DNA of 42,484 bases. Source: Pseudonocardia sp. CNS-139 (lineage in GTDB: Bacteria; Actinomycetota; Actinomycetes; Mycobacteriales; Pseudonocardiaceae). Shown in pieces: positions 34,771 through 42,484 of this stretch. Positions within the stretch are counted from its first letter, which is position 1. Each line of letters starts with the position of its first letter. The position numbers were made by a program, and so were the translations under genes. The notes under the pieces were generated by a model that searched no databases, had not been told where the DNA came from, and worked only from the letters and a program-made list of their open reading frames with translations. The DNA lies in NCBI GenBank assembly GCA_001942415.1, contig MKJX01000205.1, positions 1-42,484 of the forward strand, in the 5' to 3' direction.

Positions 34771-36604
34771 GCTCCGCCGGCTCCCCGACGGGGCTCGGCA
34801 GCAGCGGGAACCGCAGCCGCGCCACCACCGCGCCGGTGTGCCGCTCGGCGTACCGGGCGACCACGGCGCCGCGGCGGTTGAAGAGCACCCGCTGCCACCA
34901 GTGGTCCGGGGCCACCTCCCCGACGAGCAGGAGCACCCGTTCCGTGCCCGGCCCGGCGAGCGTGCGCAGGTACTGGGCGATGGCCGGGCCCAGCACCCGG
35001 CTCGGGCGGCCGCGCTCGTCCACGGCCGCGAGCAGCACGAGCGGCACGTCCGGGCGCCACTGCTGCCAGCTCTCCTGCAGGTCGCGGGCCGCCTTGCGGT
35101 CCTCGTTCTCGTCGCCCGCCAGCACGTGCACGGCCACCACCCGGTCGCCGAGCGACAGCGCGGCCGACAGGCTCTCCTGCGCGAGCCGGCTGATCCCGAC
35201 GACCGGGACCACCACCACCGACCGACGCGACACCGGCGGCGCCGGGCGCCGGCCCACCCCGAGCACCGCGCCGATCCGCTCGTACGAGCGCTGCACCCCC
35301 AGGAACAGCGCCACCAGCGCCGGGATCACCAGCACGACGAGCCACGCGCCCGCGGTGAACTTCTCGACGGTCAGCACGACGGCGGCGGCGCCGGTGAGCA
35401 CCGCACCCAGCACGTTCAGCGCCGCGTGCCGCTGCCAGCGCGGCCCGCGCTCGGCCAGCCAGTGCCGCAGCATCCCCGCCTGGCAGAGCGCGAACCCGAC
35501 GAACACGCCGATCGCGAACAGCGGGACGAGCACGGCCACCTGCCCGCCGGAGAACACCAGCAGCGCCGCCGACAGCACAGCCAGCACGAAGATCGAGGCG
35601 CGGTAGACCTGCCGGTCGCCGCGCAGCCCGAAGACGTGCGGGAGCGCACCGTCCGCGGCCAGCCGCGCCGCCAGCACCGGCAGCCCGCCGAACGACGTGT
35701 TGGCCGCCAGGCCGAGCAGCACCACCGTCGCGAGCTGGACCACGACGTACAGCGCGCCGGTGCCGACCGAGCCCTCCGCCAGCAGCGACAGCAGCGTGCG
35801 GCCCTGCACCGGGCCGGCGTCGAACAGCTCGACGAGCGCGCCGAGCCCGATCAGCAGGCTGCCCAGCACCAGGCCGAGGCCCGCCTCGGCGCGCCGGGCC
35901 CGGGCCGCGCGCGGCCGCCGGAACGACGGGGTGGCGTTGGCGATGGCCTCCACGCCGGTCAGCGCGGCGCACCCGTTCGCGAACGCGGCCAGCACCAGCA
36001 GCACACCCACCGTCTGCGGCGTGACGACCGGGTCGGCCGCCGGGAGCGGCGCGATCGGGCCGCCGCGCGCCAGCCCCGTGACGATCACGATCACCAGCGA
36101 GCCGACGAACACCAGCGCGGGCAGCGCGAACACGGTGCCGCTGGTGACCACACCGCGCAGGTTCACCGCGACGACCACCGCGAGCACCACGAGGCACAGC
36201 TCCACGGTCCATGGCAGCAGCACGGGGAACGCCGAGGTCAGCGCCGCGACACCGGCCGCCACGGACACGGCGACGTTCAGCACGTAGTCGACGACCAGCG
36301 ACCCCGCGGCGATCAGCCCGGCCCGCCTGCCGAGGTTCGAGCGGGCCACCGTGTAGGCGCCGCCGCCGTCCGGGTAGGCCGCGATGACCTGCCGGTAGCA
36401 GAGCACCAGCACGGCGAGCAGCCCGACGATCACGAGCGTCACGGGGAGCGTCAGCCCGATCCCGGCCGAGCCCGCGACGGCGAGGGCCAGCACGATCGAC
36501 TCCGGCCCGTAGGCGCAGGAGGCGAGCGCGTCGAGCCCCAGCGCCGCAAGTCCGGTCGGAGCGGTCAGCCGGTGGCGTTCCTCCACGGCGACGGCCTCGG
36601 TCAT
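34751..36604 (-). CDS. kimA: KimA-type potassium importer (APC superfamily)
   Basis: The 617-residue protein matches the plan of Bacillus KimA (formerly YdaO): twelve membrane helices followed by a cytoplasmic C-terminal domain. Diagnostic segments are ALGLDALASCAYGPESI, CYRQVIAAYPDGGGAYTV, GGSLVVDY-like SLVVDYVLNVAVSVAAG, ALTGVEAIANATPSF and LAANTSFGGLPVLAARLA. The potassium-site residues known for KimA (Asp in the first helix, here D25; Thr and Glu in LTGVE) are kept. Generic annotation would be 'amino acid permease'. ATG 36604 has an AGAGGGA site. It is intact. The shared TGACG repeats link it to kdp. Confidence 0.8.
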   Translation of the reverse strand: MTEAVAVEERHRLTAPTGLAALGLDALASCAYGPESIVLALAVAGSAGIGLTLPVTLVIVGLLAVLVLCYRQVIAAYPDGGGAYTVARSNLGRRAGLIAAGSLVVDYVLNVAVSVAAGVAALTSAFPVLLPWTVELCLVVLAVVVAVNLRGVVTSGTVFALPALVFVGSLVIVIVTGLARGGPIAPLPAADPVVTPQTVGVLLVLAAFANGCAALTGVEAIANATPSFRRPRAARARRAEAGLGLVLGSLLIGLGALVELFDAGPVQGRTLLSLLAEGSVGTGALYVVVQLATVVLLGLAANTSFGGLPVLAARLAADGALPHVFGLRGDRQVYRASIFVLAVLSAALLVFSGGQVAVLVPLFAIGVFVGFALCQAGMLRHWLAERGPRWQRHAALNVLGAVLTGAAAVVLTVEKFTAGAWLVVLVIPALVALFLGVQRSYERIGAVLGVGRRPAPPVSRRSVVVVPVVGISRLAQESLSAALSLGDRVVAVHVLAGDENEDRKAARDLQESWQQWRPDVPLVLLAAVDERGRPSRVLGPAIAQYLRTLAGPGTERVLLLVGEVAPDHWWQRVLFNRRGAVVARYAERHTGAVVARLRFPLLPSPVGEPAELTAAQR

Positions 36605-36700
36605 CGCAGTCCCTCTGTGTTCTCGGGCGCCACCACGGCGCCGGCTGCCGGCGATGATGCGACCGGGCAGGCCCGGCGGGTCCGGAACTTCACGGCTCCT

Positions 36701-36763
36701 TGACGCTGTGAGTCGGCGCACCCGGTCGTCAGCACGGCGTCAGGACCGCCCGGCCGGCCGTCA
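36701..36763. promoter_or_regulatory. TGACG half-sites between kimA and lysA (candidate KdpE boxes)
   Basis: TCGTCA (36726) and GCGTCA (36737) are 11 bp apart. CCGTCA follows at 36758, and an opposite TGACGC lies at 36701. The 11-bp pair plus a third site 21 bp away mirrors 32437-32474. They lie about 100 bp upstream of kimA and also just before lysA. The rest of 36605-36815 shows no other element I can assign. Confidence 0.5.
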
Positions 36764-36815
36764 ACGGTGCGCCGGACGCGGTGCCGACCACCTCCGTGCG
36801 GGGGACAACGGTCGC

Positions 36816-38152
36816 GTGACGCTCTCCGATCTCATCCCCTCCCTACGACCCACCCTCGCCTGCCGGCTCGACCGCGGGCTGTGGCCGGAGACGACCCGCA
36901 CGACCTGCACGGGTCAGCTGCTCGTCGGGGGTGTCGACCTCGCGGAGCTCGCCGGGCGGTTCGGCACGCCCGTGCTCGCCGTCGACGTCACGGACATCCG
37001 CTCGCGGTGCCGCGCCTACCGCGCGGCGCTGCCGGGCGTCGAGATCGCGTACGCCGCCAAGGCGTTCCTCTGCAGGGCCATGGCCCGGCTCGCCGACCAG
37101 GAGGGGCTGGCGCTCGACGTGTGCTCGGGCGGTGAGGTCGCGGTCGCTGCGGCTGCGGGCTTCCCCGGCGCCCGCATGGTGCTGCACGGCAACGTCAAGA
37201 CCGACGAGGACCTCAAGACCGCGTTCGCCGCCGGCGTCGGGCGGATCGTGGTCGACGCGCTGGACGAGATAGCGACGATCGCCGCGCTCGCCCCCACCCG
37301 GCAGCGGGTGCTGCTGCGGGTCGTCCCCGCGGTCGACGCCGGCACGCACGCCGGGCTCACCACCGGCACCGAGGACCAGAAGTTCGGGCTGTCGGTCGCG
37401 ACGGGCGCGGCCGCGGAGGCCGTCCGCCGGGTGCTCGCCCGCCCGGAGCTGGAGCTGGTCGGGCTGCACTGCCACCTGGGCTCCCAGGTGCGGCATGTGC
37501 GCACGTACGTCGAGGCGGCCGAGCGGATGGTCGCGTTCCTCGCGCAGGTCGGCCGCGAGTACGGCGTGCGGCTGCCCGAGCTGGACCTCGGCGGCGGCCA
37601 CGCCGTGCCCTACGCCGAGGGCGAGCCCGCGTTCGACCTGGCCGGGTTCGCACGCAGCGTGCCCGCGACCGTCGCAGCCGGCTGCCGCGCCGCGGGCATG
37701 CCGGTGCCCCGGCTGACCGTCGAGCCGGGCCGGGCGCTGGTCGCGCGCGCGGGGTGACCGTCTACCGGGTCGCCGCGGTGAAGCGCGGGCTGCACCGGAC
37801 GTTCGTGGCCGTCGACGGCGGCATGAGCGACAACCCGCGCCCGGCCCTGTACGGCGCCCGCTACCCGGTGCGCCGGTTCGGGCGGGCCGTGCGCGTCCCG
37901 GTCGAGCCGGTGACGGTCGTGGGCCGGCACTGCGAGTCGTCGGACGTGCTGGCCGAGGGAGTGCCGCTGCCCGTCGACGTCGCGGCGGGCGACCTGCTGG
38001 CGGTGCCGTGCAGCGGGGCATACCACACGTCGCTGGCCTCGACGTACAACCAGACCGGGCGCCCGCCGGTGGTCGCGGTGGCGAGCGGGGCCGCCGTCCC
38101 GATGCTGCGCCGCGAGACCGTGGACGACCTGCTGCTGCGCGACGCGGGTTGA
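36816..38152 (+). CDS. lysA: Diaminopimelate decarboxylase (one frameshift)
   Basis: LysA makes lysine from meso-diaminopimelate using PLP. Motifs are the PLP lysine in IAYAAKAFLCRAMA, HGNVKTDEDL, LHCHLGSQV, the phosphate-binding LDLGGGHAVPY and VEPGRALVARAG. The frame breaks at about 37750, where one lost G in a GGGG run leads into VTVYRVAAVKRG. FVAVDGGMSDNPRPALYG and the active-site CESSDVLAEG follow. Repaired length is about 445 residues. GTG 36816 begins TLSDLIPSLRPTL with no obvious Shine-Dalgarno. It stands alone, divergent from kimA. Confidence 0.95.
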
Positions 38153-38174
38153 AGGGCGGTGCGGCTGTACCGGG

Positions 38175-39056
38175 TCAGGGGTGCGGGTTGCGCGGCCGGG
38201 GCTGGCAGCGCGGGCAGGAGTAGGAGCTCCGGTTCATGAACGGGTCCCGCCGCACGGGTGTGCCGCACCGCGGGCAGGGCCGGTCGGCCTGGCCGTAGAC
38301 CGCCAGCGACCGGTCGAAGTAGCCGGACGCCCCGTTGACGTTGACGTAGAGCGCGTCGAACGAGGTGCCGCCCGCGGCCAGCGCCTCCCCCATCACCTCG
38401 GACGCGGCGGCGAGCACCAGCCGGCCCTGCGCGCGGGTGAGCGCCTCGGTGGGCCGGGCCCAGTGGAGCCGCGCCCGCCACAGCGCCTCGTCGGCGTAGA
38501 TGTTGCCGATGCCGGACACCGCGGTCTGGTCGAGCAGCGCGCGCTTGAGCCCGGTGCGCCGGCGCCGGATCGCGGCGACGGCCGCGTCGAGGTCGAACGC
38601 CGGGTCCATCGGGTCGCGGGCGATGTGCGCGACCGGCTCCGGCAGCAGGCCGCCGCCCACCGCCGGCACGAGCGGGTGCAGCGACAGCCCGCCGAACGTG
38701 CGCTGGTCGACGAACCGCAGCTCCGGGCCCCCGTCGGCGAACCGCAGCCGGATGCGCAGGTGCTTCTCGTCGGGCCGGCCCTCGTCGGCCACGAGCATCT
38801 GGCCGCTCATGCCGAGGTGCGCGAGCACCGCGTCGTCGCCCTGGTTACCGCCGTCCAGGTCGAGCCACAGGTACTTGCCGCGGCGGCGGGCGCCGGTGAT
38901 CGTGCGCCCGGCCAGCCGGGCCGCGAAGTCGGCGCCGCCGGCCGCGTGCCGGCGCACCGCCCGCGGGTGCGCGACGGTGACCTCGGTGATCTTGCGGTCG
39001 AGCACGTGGCCGGCCAGGCCGCGCCGGACGACCTCGACCTCGGGAAGCTCGGGCAC
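38175..39056 (-). CDS. mutM: Formamidopyrimidine-DNA glycosylase
   Basis: MutM/Fpg removes 8-oxoguanine and cuts the strand. The N-terminal catalytic PELPEVEVVRRGL, the LAHLGMSGQML strand, the helix-two-turn-helix region SGIGNIYADEALWRARLHW and the zinc finger (CPRCGTP to SYSCPRCQ, four cysteines) are complete in 293 residues. The start is GTG 39056, since the mature protein must begin with proline. It lies 15 bp after the rnc stop, the usual rnc-mutM order. Confidence 0.97.
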   Translation of the reverse strand: MPELPEVEVVRRGLAGHVLDRKITEVTVAHPRAVRRHAAGGADFAARLAGRTITGARRRGKYLWLDLDGGNQGDDAVLAHLGMSGQMLVADEGRPDEKHLRIRLRFADGGPELRFVDQRTFGGLSLHPLVPAVGGGLLPEPVAHIARDPMDPAFDLDAAVAAIRRRRTGLKRALLDQTAVSGIGNIYADEALWRARLHWARPTEALTRAQGRLVLAAASEVMGEALAAGGTSFDALYVNVNGASGYFDRSLAVYGQADRPCPRCGTPVRRDPFMNRSSYSCPRCQPRPRNPHP

Positions 39057-39071
39057 CGGTCCGCCCGGACG

Positions 39072-39824
39072 TCAGGCCGGGCCGGACGCGGCGTGCTCGC
39101 CGGCGGCCGCCTCGGCCGTGAGGGTGCGCCACGCGAGCTCGGCCGCCTTCTGCTCGGCCTCCTTCTTCGTGCGCCCGTCGCCCGAGCCCAGCTCCCGCCC
39201 CGCGACGACGGCCGTGGCCGTGAACGTCTTGAGGTGGTCGGGGCCCTCCTCGGTGATGCGGTACTCCGGCACGCCCAGGTCGGCGGCGGCCGTCAGCTCC
39301 TGGAGGCTGGTCTTCCAGTCCAGCCCGGCGCCCAGCAGCGGGGCGCCCTGCAGGAGCGTGTCGAAGAGCCGGTGCACCAGGCTGCGCGCCGTCTCCAGGC
39401 CGTGCTCCAGGTAGACGGCGCCGATCAGGGCCTCGGTGGCGTCGGCGAGGATGCTCGCCTTCGACCGCCCGCCCGTCAGCTCCTCGCCGCGGCCCAGGTA
39501 GAGGTGCGCACCCAGGCCGTCCGCACCGAGGGTGGCCGCCACGCCCGCGAGCGCGTGCATGTTGACGACGCTCGCGCGCAGCTTGGCCAGCTGCCCCTCG
39601 GGGAGGTCCGGGTGATCGCGGTAGAGCCGCTCGGTGACCACGATCGACAGCACCGAGTCGCCCAGGAACTCCAGCCGCTCGTTCGTGGGCAGGCCGCCGT
39701 TCTCGTACGCGTACGAACGGTGGGTCAGCGCCAGGCCGAGGATCTCGTCGGAGACCTCGACACCGAGGGACGCGAGTAACGGCCCGTGGTCCTCCACGGG
39801 CCCCTGCGGGCCGCGCTCCGCCAT
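39072..39824 (-). CDS. rnc: Ribonuclease III
   Basis: RNase III cuts double-stranded RNA in rRNA precursors and mRNAs. The signature ERLEFLGDSVLSIVVTERLY, the second acidic cluster ADATEALIGAVYLEHG and a C-terminal dsRNA-binding domain (DWKTSLQELTAAADLG to TKKEAEQKAAELAW) are present. The ATG at 39824 gives 250 residues, and the frame upstream overlaps rpmF and is not conserved. It is intact, in the order yceD-rpmF-rnc-mutM. Confidence 0.97.
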   Translation of the reverse strand: MAERGPQGPVEDHGPLLASLGVEVSDEILGLALTHRSYAYENGGLPTNERLEFLGDSVLSIVVTERLYRDHPDLPEGQLAKLRASVVNMHALAGVAATLGADGLGAHLYLGRGEELTGGRSKASILADATEALIGAVYLEHGLETARSLVHRLFDTLLQGAPLLGAGLDWKTSLQELTAAADLGVPEYRITEEGPDHLKTFTATAVVAGRELGSGDGRTKKEAEQKAAELAWRTLTAEAAAGEHAASGPA

Positions 39825-39835
39825 ACGGCGCGGGA

Positions 39836-40018
39836 TCAGGCCGGCGAGACGACCTGGCGGCCGTCGTAGGTGCCGCAGGTGGTGCAGGCCACGTGCGGGA
39901 GCTTCGGCGCGCGGCAGGCGCGGTTCGAGCAGGCGACCAGGGTGGGGGCAGTGGCCTTCCACTGCGCCCGGCGCGAGCGCGTGTTCGACCGCGACATCCG
40001 GCGCTTCGGAACAGCCAC
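39836..40018 (-). CDS. rpmF: 50S ribosomal protein L32
   Basis: This 60-residue protein starts AVPKRRMSRSNTRSRRAQWK from GTG 40018 with an AGGAGA site. It keeps four zinc-binding cysteines (ACSNRAC then HVACTTCGTYDGR), so it is the zinc-containing form of L32. It follows yceD, as in most bacteria, and precedes rnc by 11 bp. Confidence 0.97.
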   Translation of the reverse strand: MAVPKRRMSRSNTRSRRAQWKATAPTLVACSNRACRAPKLPHVACTTCGTYDGRQVVSPA

Positions 40019-40046
40019 GTCAAGTCTCCTAGCAGTACAAAGGGGC

Positions 40047-40621
40047 TCAGTCGGCGGACAGCCGCCCACGCAGGGCGGCCCACCGGGGATCCAGTGTCTC
40101 ATGCCCGTGGTCGGGCGCGAGGTCGGCCCACTTCTCGCCGCAGTCGGGGCAGAGCCCGGGACAGTCCGAGCGGCACAGCGGGGCCAGCGGCAGGGCCAGC
40201 ACAACGGCGTCGCGCACGATCTGCTCGACGTCCACGAGCTCGTCGACCACGCGGGGCAGCTCGTCCTCGTCGGTGGTCTCGTCGGTGACGCTGGCCGGGT
40301 AGGCGAACAGCTCCGACAGCTCGACGTCGGCCTCGTCGGTCAGCGCGTCGAGGCAGCGGGCGCACTCGCCGGCGAGCGCGGCGTGCACGGTGCCGGAGAC
40401 GTAGACGCCCTCGGTGACCGACTCCAGCCGGACGCCAGCTCGATCGGGCTCCCGGTGGGGACGGCGATGGTCTCCAGGCCCAGCCGGGTGGCGTCGGCGG
40501 GTGCCGGGATCGTGCGGTGGTAGGAGCGCATGGCACCGGCGCGCCGGCCCAGCTCCCGGGTGGTGAAGACCCACGGGCTCGCCGGGTCGGGGTGGCCGGG
40601 GGTGGGATGGTGCGTGCTCAC
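40047..40621 (-). CDS. YceD/DUF177 family protein (one frameshift)
   Basis: The protein begins STHHPTPGHPDPASPWVFTT at GTG 40621. The frame is lost near 40435, and one restored base leads into VRLESVTEGVYVSGTVHAAL. The cysteine pair CARCLD and the late cluster CRSDCPGLCPDCGEKW are hallmarks of the family. YceD is linked to 23S rRNA accumulation and is nearly always followed by rpmF, as here. Repaired length is about 191 residues. Confidence 0.93.
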
Positions 40622-40683
40622 CCTGTCCAGGGTAGGCGTGTCAGCGACCGGTGAGCTCGCGGGCGGCGTCCCCGCGGGTCGAG

Positions 40684-40753
40684 ACCGCACACACCTCCCG
40701 TCGTCCGCACACACGTCAGGACGTGTGTGCGGAGTGCGGGAGGTGTGTGCGGT
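40684..40753. repeat. 70-bp near-perfect palindrome at the end of the ParA-like gene
   Basis: Arms 40684-40717 and 40720-40753 (34 nt each, 2-nt centre) pair at 31 of 34 positions. The three mismatches are together in the middle of the arm. Each arm holds two direct copies of CCGCACACAC. The palindrome encodes the last residues of the ParA-like protein (HLPHSAHTS), so it may have extended that reading frame. No U-tract follows. It could be a terminator for the ParA-like gene or a mobile palindromic repeat. Confidence 0.85.
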
Positions 40754-41942
40754 GGTCCTGGGTCTCCGCGAACCGGTCCGACAACAGCGCGGCCAGCTTC
40801 AGGAAGGCGTCGTGGGTCGCGGGCTTGAGGCGGTCCAGGTCGATGCGGGCCCCGGTCGCGAGGTGCGGGTCGTGCGGGACCTCGACCACGGCGCGGCACC
40901 GCGTCGCGAAGTGCCGCCGGACCGGCCCGACATCGATGTGCCGGGTGTCGCGGTCGCAGCTGAGCACGAGCACGGTGTCCGCGACCCGATCGCCGTGCCC
41001 GCGCGCGACGAGCCAGTCGAGCGTCTTGTCGGCGCGGCGGGCGCCGTCCGCGTTGGGCGTGCCGACGACGACCAGGCTGTCGGCCAGCGCCAGCGTGCCC
41101 TCCATCTGCGAGTGCGCGAGCCCGGCGCCGGAGTCGGTGATCACGATGTCGTAGAACCGCCGCAGCACCGCGCACACCCGCTCGTACTCGTCGCGGTCGA
41201 ACGCCGCGCTCATCGCCGGGTCCTGCTCCGACGCCAGCACCTGCAGCCGCCGGGCGAGGCTCGTGTAGCGGGCGACGTCGGCCAGCGAGCGGACCGACCC
41301 GATCTCGGCCAGCAGGTCCCGCACCGTCACCTGCGCCTCGCCGGTCAGCCGCTCGGCGAGCGTCCCGGCGTGCGAGCCGGCGTCGAAGGCGACGACCCGG
41401 TCGCCGCGGCTCTCGGCCAGCACCAGCCCCAGGCACGCGGCGACCGTCGTCTTGCCGACGCCTCCGTTGATCGACCCGACCGCGATCTGATGCGGGCCCG
41501 GCAACGGCCGCCGGATGCGGACGACCAGCTCCCGCCGCGCGGTCACCGCCGCCGCGACACCGGGGTCGACCAGGCCGTTCGTGATCGAGTAGAGCAGGCC
41601 GCGCCAGCCGCCCTCCGGGCGCTCGGCGCGGGCGCGGACGATGGTGTCCTCGGTGAGCCCGGTGCCGCTCACAGCCGGAGCCTGCGCCCGACCGGCGGGA
41701 GTGCGCACATCGGAACCGCGGCCGCCGCCGTCGCCGGGCCGGCGGCTCCCCGGCTCGCGGCCAGGCCCGCCACTCGCGGCCGGAGCGTACGAGCCCGTCC
41801 GGTCACCGGGCCGCACCTCGGGACCGCGACCCGGCCCACGCCCGCCAGCCTCGACCGGCCCTCGCGGACCAGTCCCGTCACCTGCCTCGACCGCAGGAGC
41901 GGTCTCCCCGGGCCGGTCCTCCTCGCCGTCGCTGCCCGTCAC
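40716..41942 (-). CDS. ParA/MinD-like ATPase with a disordered N-terminus
   Basis: About 90 glycine/proline-rich residues precede a MinD/ParA-type ATPase domain. The layout resembles EspI-type proteins of ESX secretion loci and their relatives in actinobacteria. The P-loop (about residues 157-165) is SINGGVGKTTVAACLG. It lacks the first lysine of the deviant Walker A (KGGVGKT). The next motif VVAFDAGSHAGTL and DIVITDSGAGLAHSQM are present. No ESX genes are in view. The C-terminus is encoded by the palindrome at 40684-40753. The role is unknown. Confidence 0.8.
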   Translation of the reverse strand: MTGSDGEEDRPGETAPAVEAGDGTGPRGPVEAGGRGPGRGPEVRPGDRTGSYAPAASGGPGREPGSRRPGDGGGRGSDVRTPAGRAQAPAVSGTGLTEDTIVRARAERPEGGWRGLLYSITNGLVDPGVAAAVTARRELVVRIRRPLPGPHQIAVGSINGGVGKTTVAACLGLVLAESRGDRVVAFDAGSHAGTLAERLTGEAQVTVRDLLAEIGSVRSLADVARYTSLARRLQVLASEQDPAMSAAFDRDEYERVCAVLRRFYDIVITDSGAGLAHSQMEGTLALADSLVVVGTPNADGARRADKTLDWLVARGHGDRVADTVLVLSCDRDTRHIDVGPVRRHFATRCRAVVEVPHDPHLATGARIDLDRLKPATHDAFLKLAALLSDRFAETQDHRTHLPHSAHTS

Positions 41943-41993
41943 CAGCCACCCCCGGCCGTCCCCTCGATGATCTCGGCCTCGCAGGCTACCGGC

Positions 41994-42401
41994 TCAGGCC
42001 GGGGCGATCCGGAACACCGCGGTGCCGCCGCCGACGCTCGTCACGTCGATCGTGTAGCCGTCGGCCTGCCCGCTCGTGCCGGGCGCGATGGTGACGGTCC
42101 CGCCCGGCCAGGAGAACGTGACGCCGTCGTCCGCGATCCCGGCGATCGTGATCACGGGCGCGTCGCTGCAGGAGAGCGAGACCCGGCCGTTGACGGTCGA
42201 GGTCCGGGTGCGGGCGCCGGTGCTGCTGATCGACCCGCCCGACGTCGCGGTGACCTGGCAGCTGTCGCCTCCCGGCCGCGCCGGTGACGGGGTCGGCATC
42301 GGGACCGGGACCGGCGTCGCGGAGCAGCCCGCGGCGAGCAGGGCCGCCAGCGCGGCGACGGCGGGCAGGCGGGACACGGCGCGGATCTGCACGCCCGGCA
42401 T
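41994..42401 (-). CDS. Putative lipoprotein
   Basis: This 135-residue protein has a lipoprotein signal: basic start, hydrophobic LPAVAALAALLAAGC and a lipobox cysteine at position 26. A short proline-rich linker (TPVPVPMPTPSPARPG) follows. The mature part is rich in Ser, Thr and Gly, with two cysteines (DSCQVTATSGG, LSCSDAP) that could form a disulfide. It looks like a small beta-rich surface protein. I do not recognise the family. The start may be ATG 42401 or a later GTG. Confidence 0.7.
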   Translation of the reverse strand: MPGVQIRAVSRLPAVAALAALLAAGCSATPVPVPMPTPSPARPGGDSCQVTATSGGSISSTGARTRTSTVNGRVSLSCSDAPVITIAGIADDGVTFSWPGGTVTIAPGTSGQADGYTIDVTSVGGGTAVFRIAPA

Positions 42402-42484
42402 CGTGCCGTCGATCTTCCCGGTTCGCGACCCGTTCAGGCCGGGGCATCGGCAGCCCGCCGAACTCGTCGGCGACGAGCGCCCGG
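42402..42484 (-). other. Unresolved right edge, possible gene end
   Basis: The minus strand can encode ALVADEFGGLPMPRPERV in one frame, which looks like a protein C-terminus. A stop (TGA) appears shortly after in a neighbouring frame. With 83 bp available and frequent base losses in this sequence, I cannot assign it. Confidence 0.2.

Noticed and set aside
40716..41942. Start of an ESX/type VII secretion locus
   Set aside because: The ATPase resembles EspI in layout, but no EccC, WXG100 or PPE genes are visible, and the window ends soon after.

Overview
The window is chromosomal DNA of a high-GC actinobacterium, most likely a Pseudonocardiaceae-type organism. The evidence is very high GC, many GTG starts, GTGA/ATGA stop-start overlaps, and the actinobacterial gene order dprA-comM-yraN-DUF2469-rnhB-lepB-rplS-trmD-rimM-KH-rpsP-ffh-glnD-PII-amtB-ftsY-smc. 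The genus is an inference from gene content. No phage, insertion sequence, CRISPR array or biosynthetic cluster was seen.

Layout. 1-12.9 kb (minus strand): DNA uptake/processing genes, signal peptidase, the ribosome/tRNA maturation block and the SRP GTPase. An autoregulated-looking HTH + Clp-N gene pair is inserted between rimM and trmD. 12.9-17.7 kb: a nitrogen-sensing operon, amtB-glnK-glnB-glnD, with two PII genes in tandem and GlnR-type boxes upstream. 17.7-23.3 kb: ftsY, a VapBC module and smc. The smc gene carries a perfect 57-bp palindromic element that adds 19 codons in frame. 23.5-24.4 kb: a secreted CAP-domain protein behind nested inverted repeats. 24.4-32.4 kb: a complete potassium system (kdpF, A, B, C, D, E) plus a 27-codon membrane micro-ORF ahead of kdpF. 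32.5-38.2 kb: a small membrane protein, CorA, a DUF4386 protein with TetR-type operators, a KimA-type potassium importer and lysA. 38.2-42.5 kb: mutM, rnc, rpmF, yceD, a second large palindrome, a ParA/MinD-like ATPase and a lipoprotein.

How they work together. The potassium genes look like one regulon. TGACG half-sites spaced 11 bp apart, as expected for an OmpR-type regulator such as KdpE, lie upstream of the kdp operon and again between kimA and lysA. The nitrogen operon contains an ammonium channel, two PII signal proteins and their modifying enzyme.

Quality. Seventeen otherwise well-conserved genes are broken by frameshifts, about 26 in total, including essential ones (rpsP, smc, lysA, lepB). 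Every shift is explained by loss of single bases and none requires an insertion. I therefore treat these genes as intact in the organism and the breaks as sequence errors. Their coordinates span the repaired gene.
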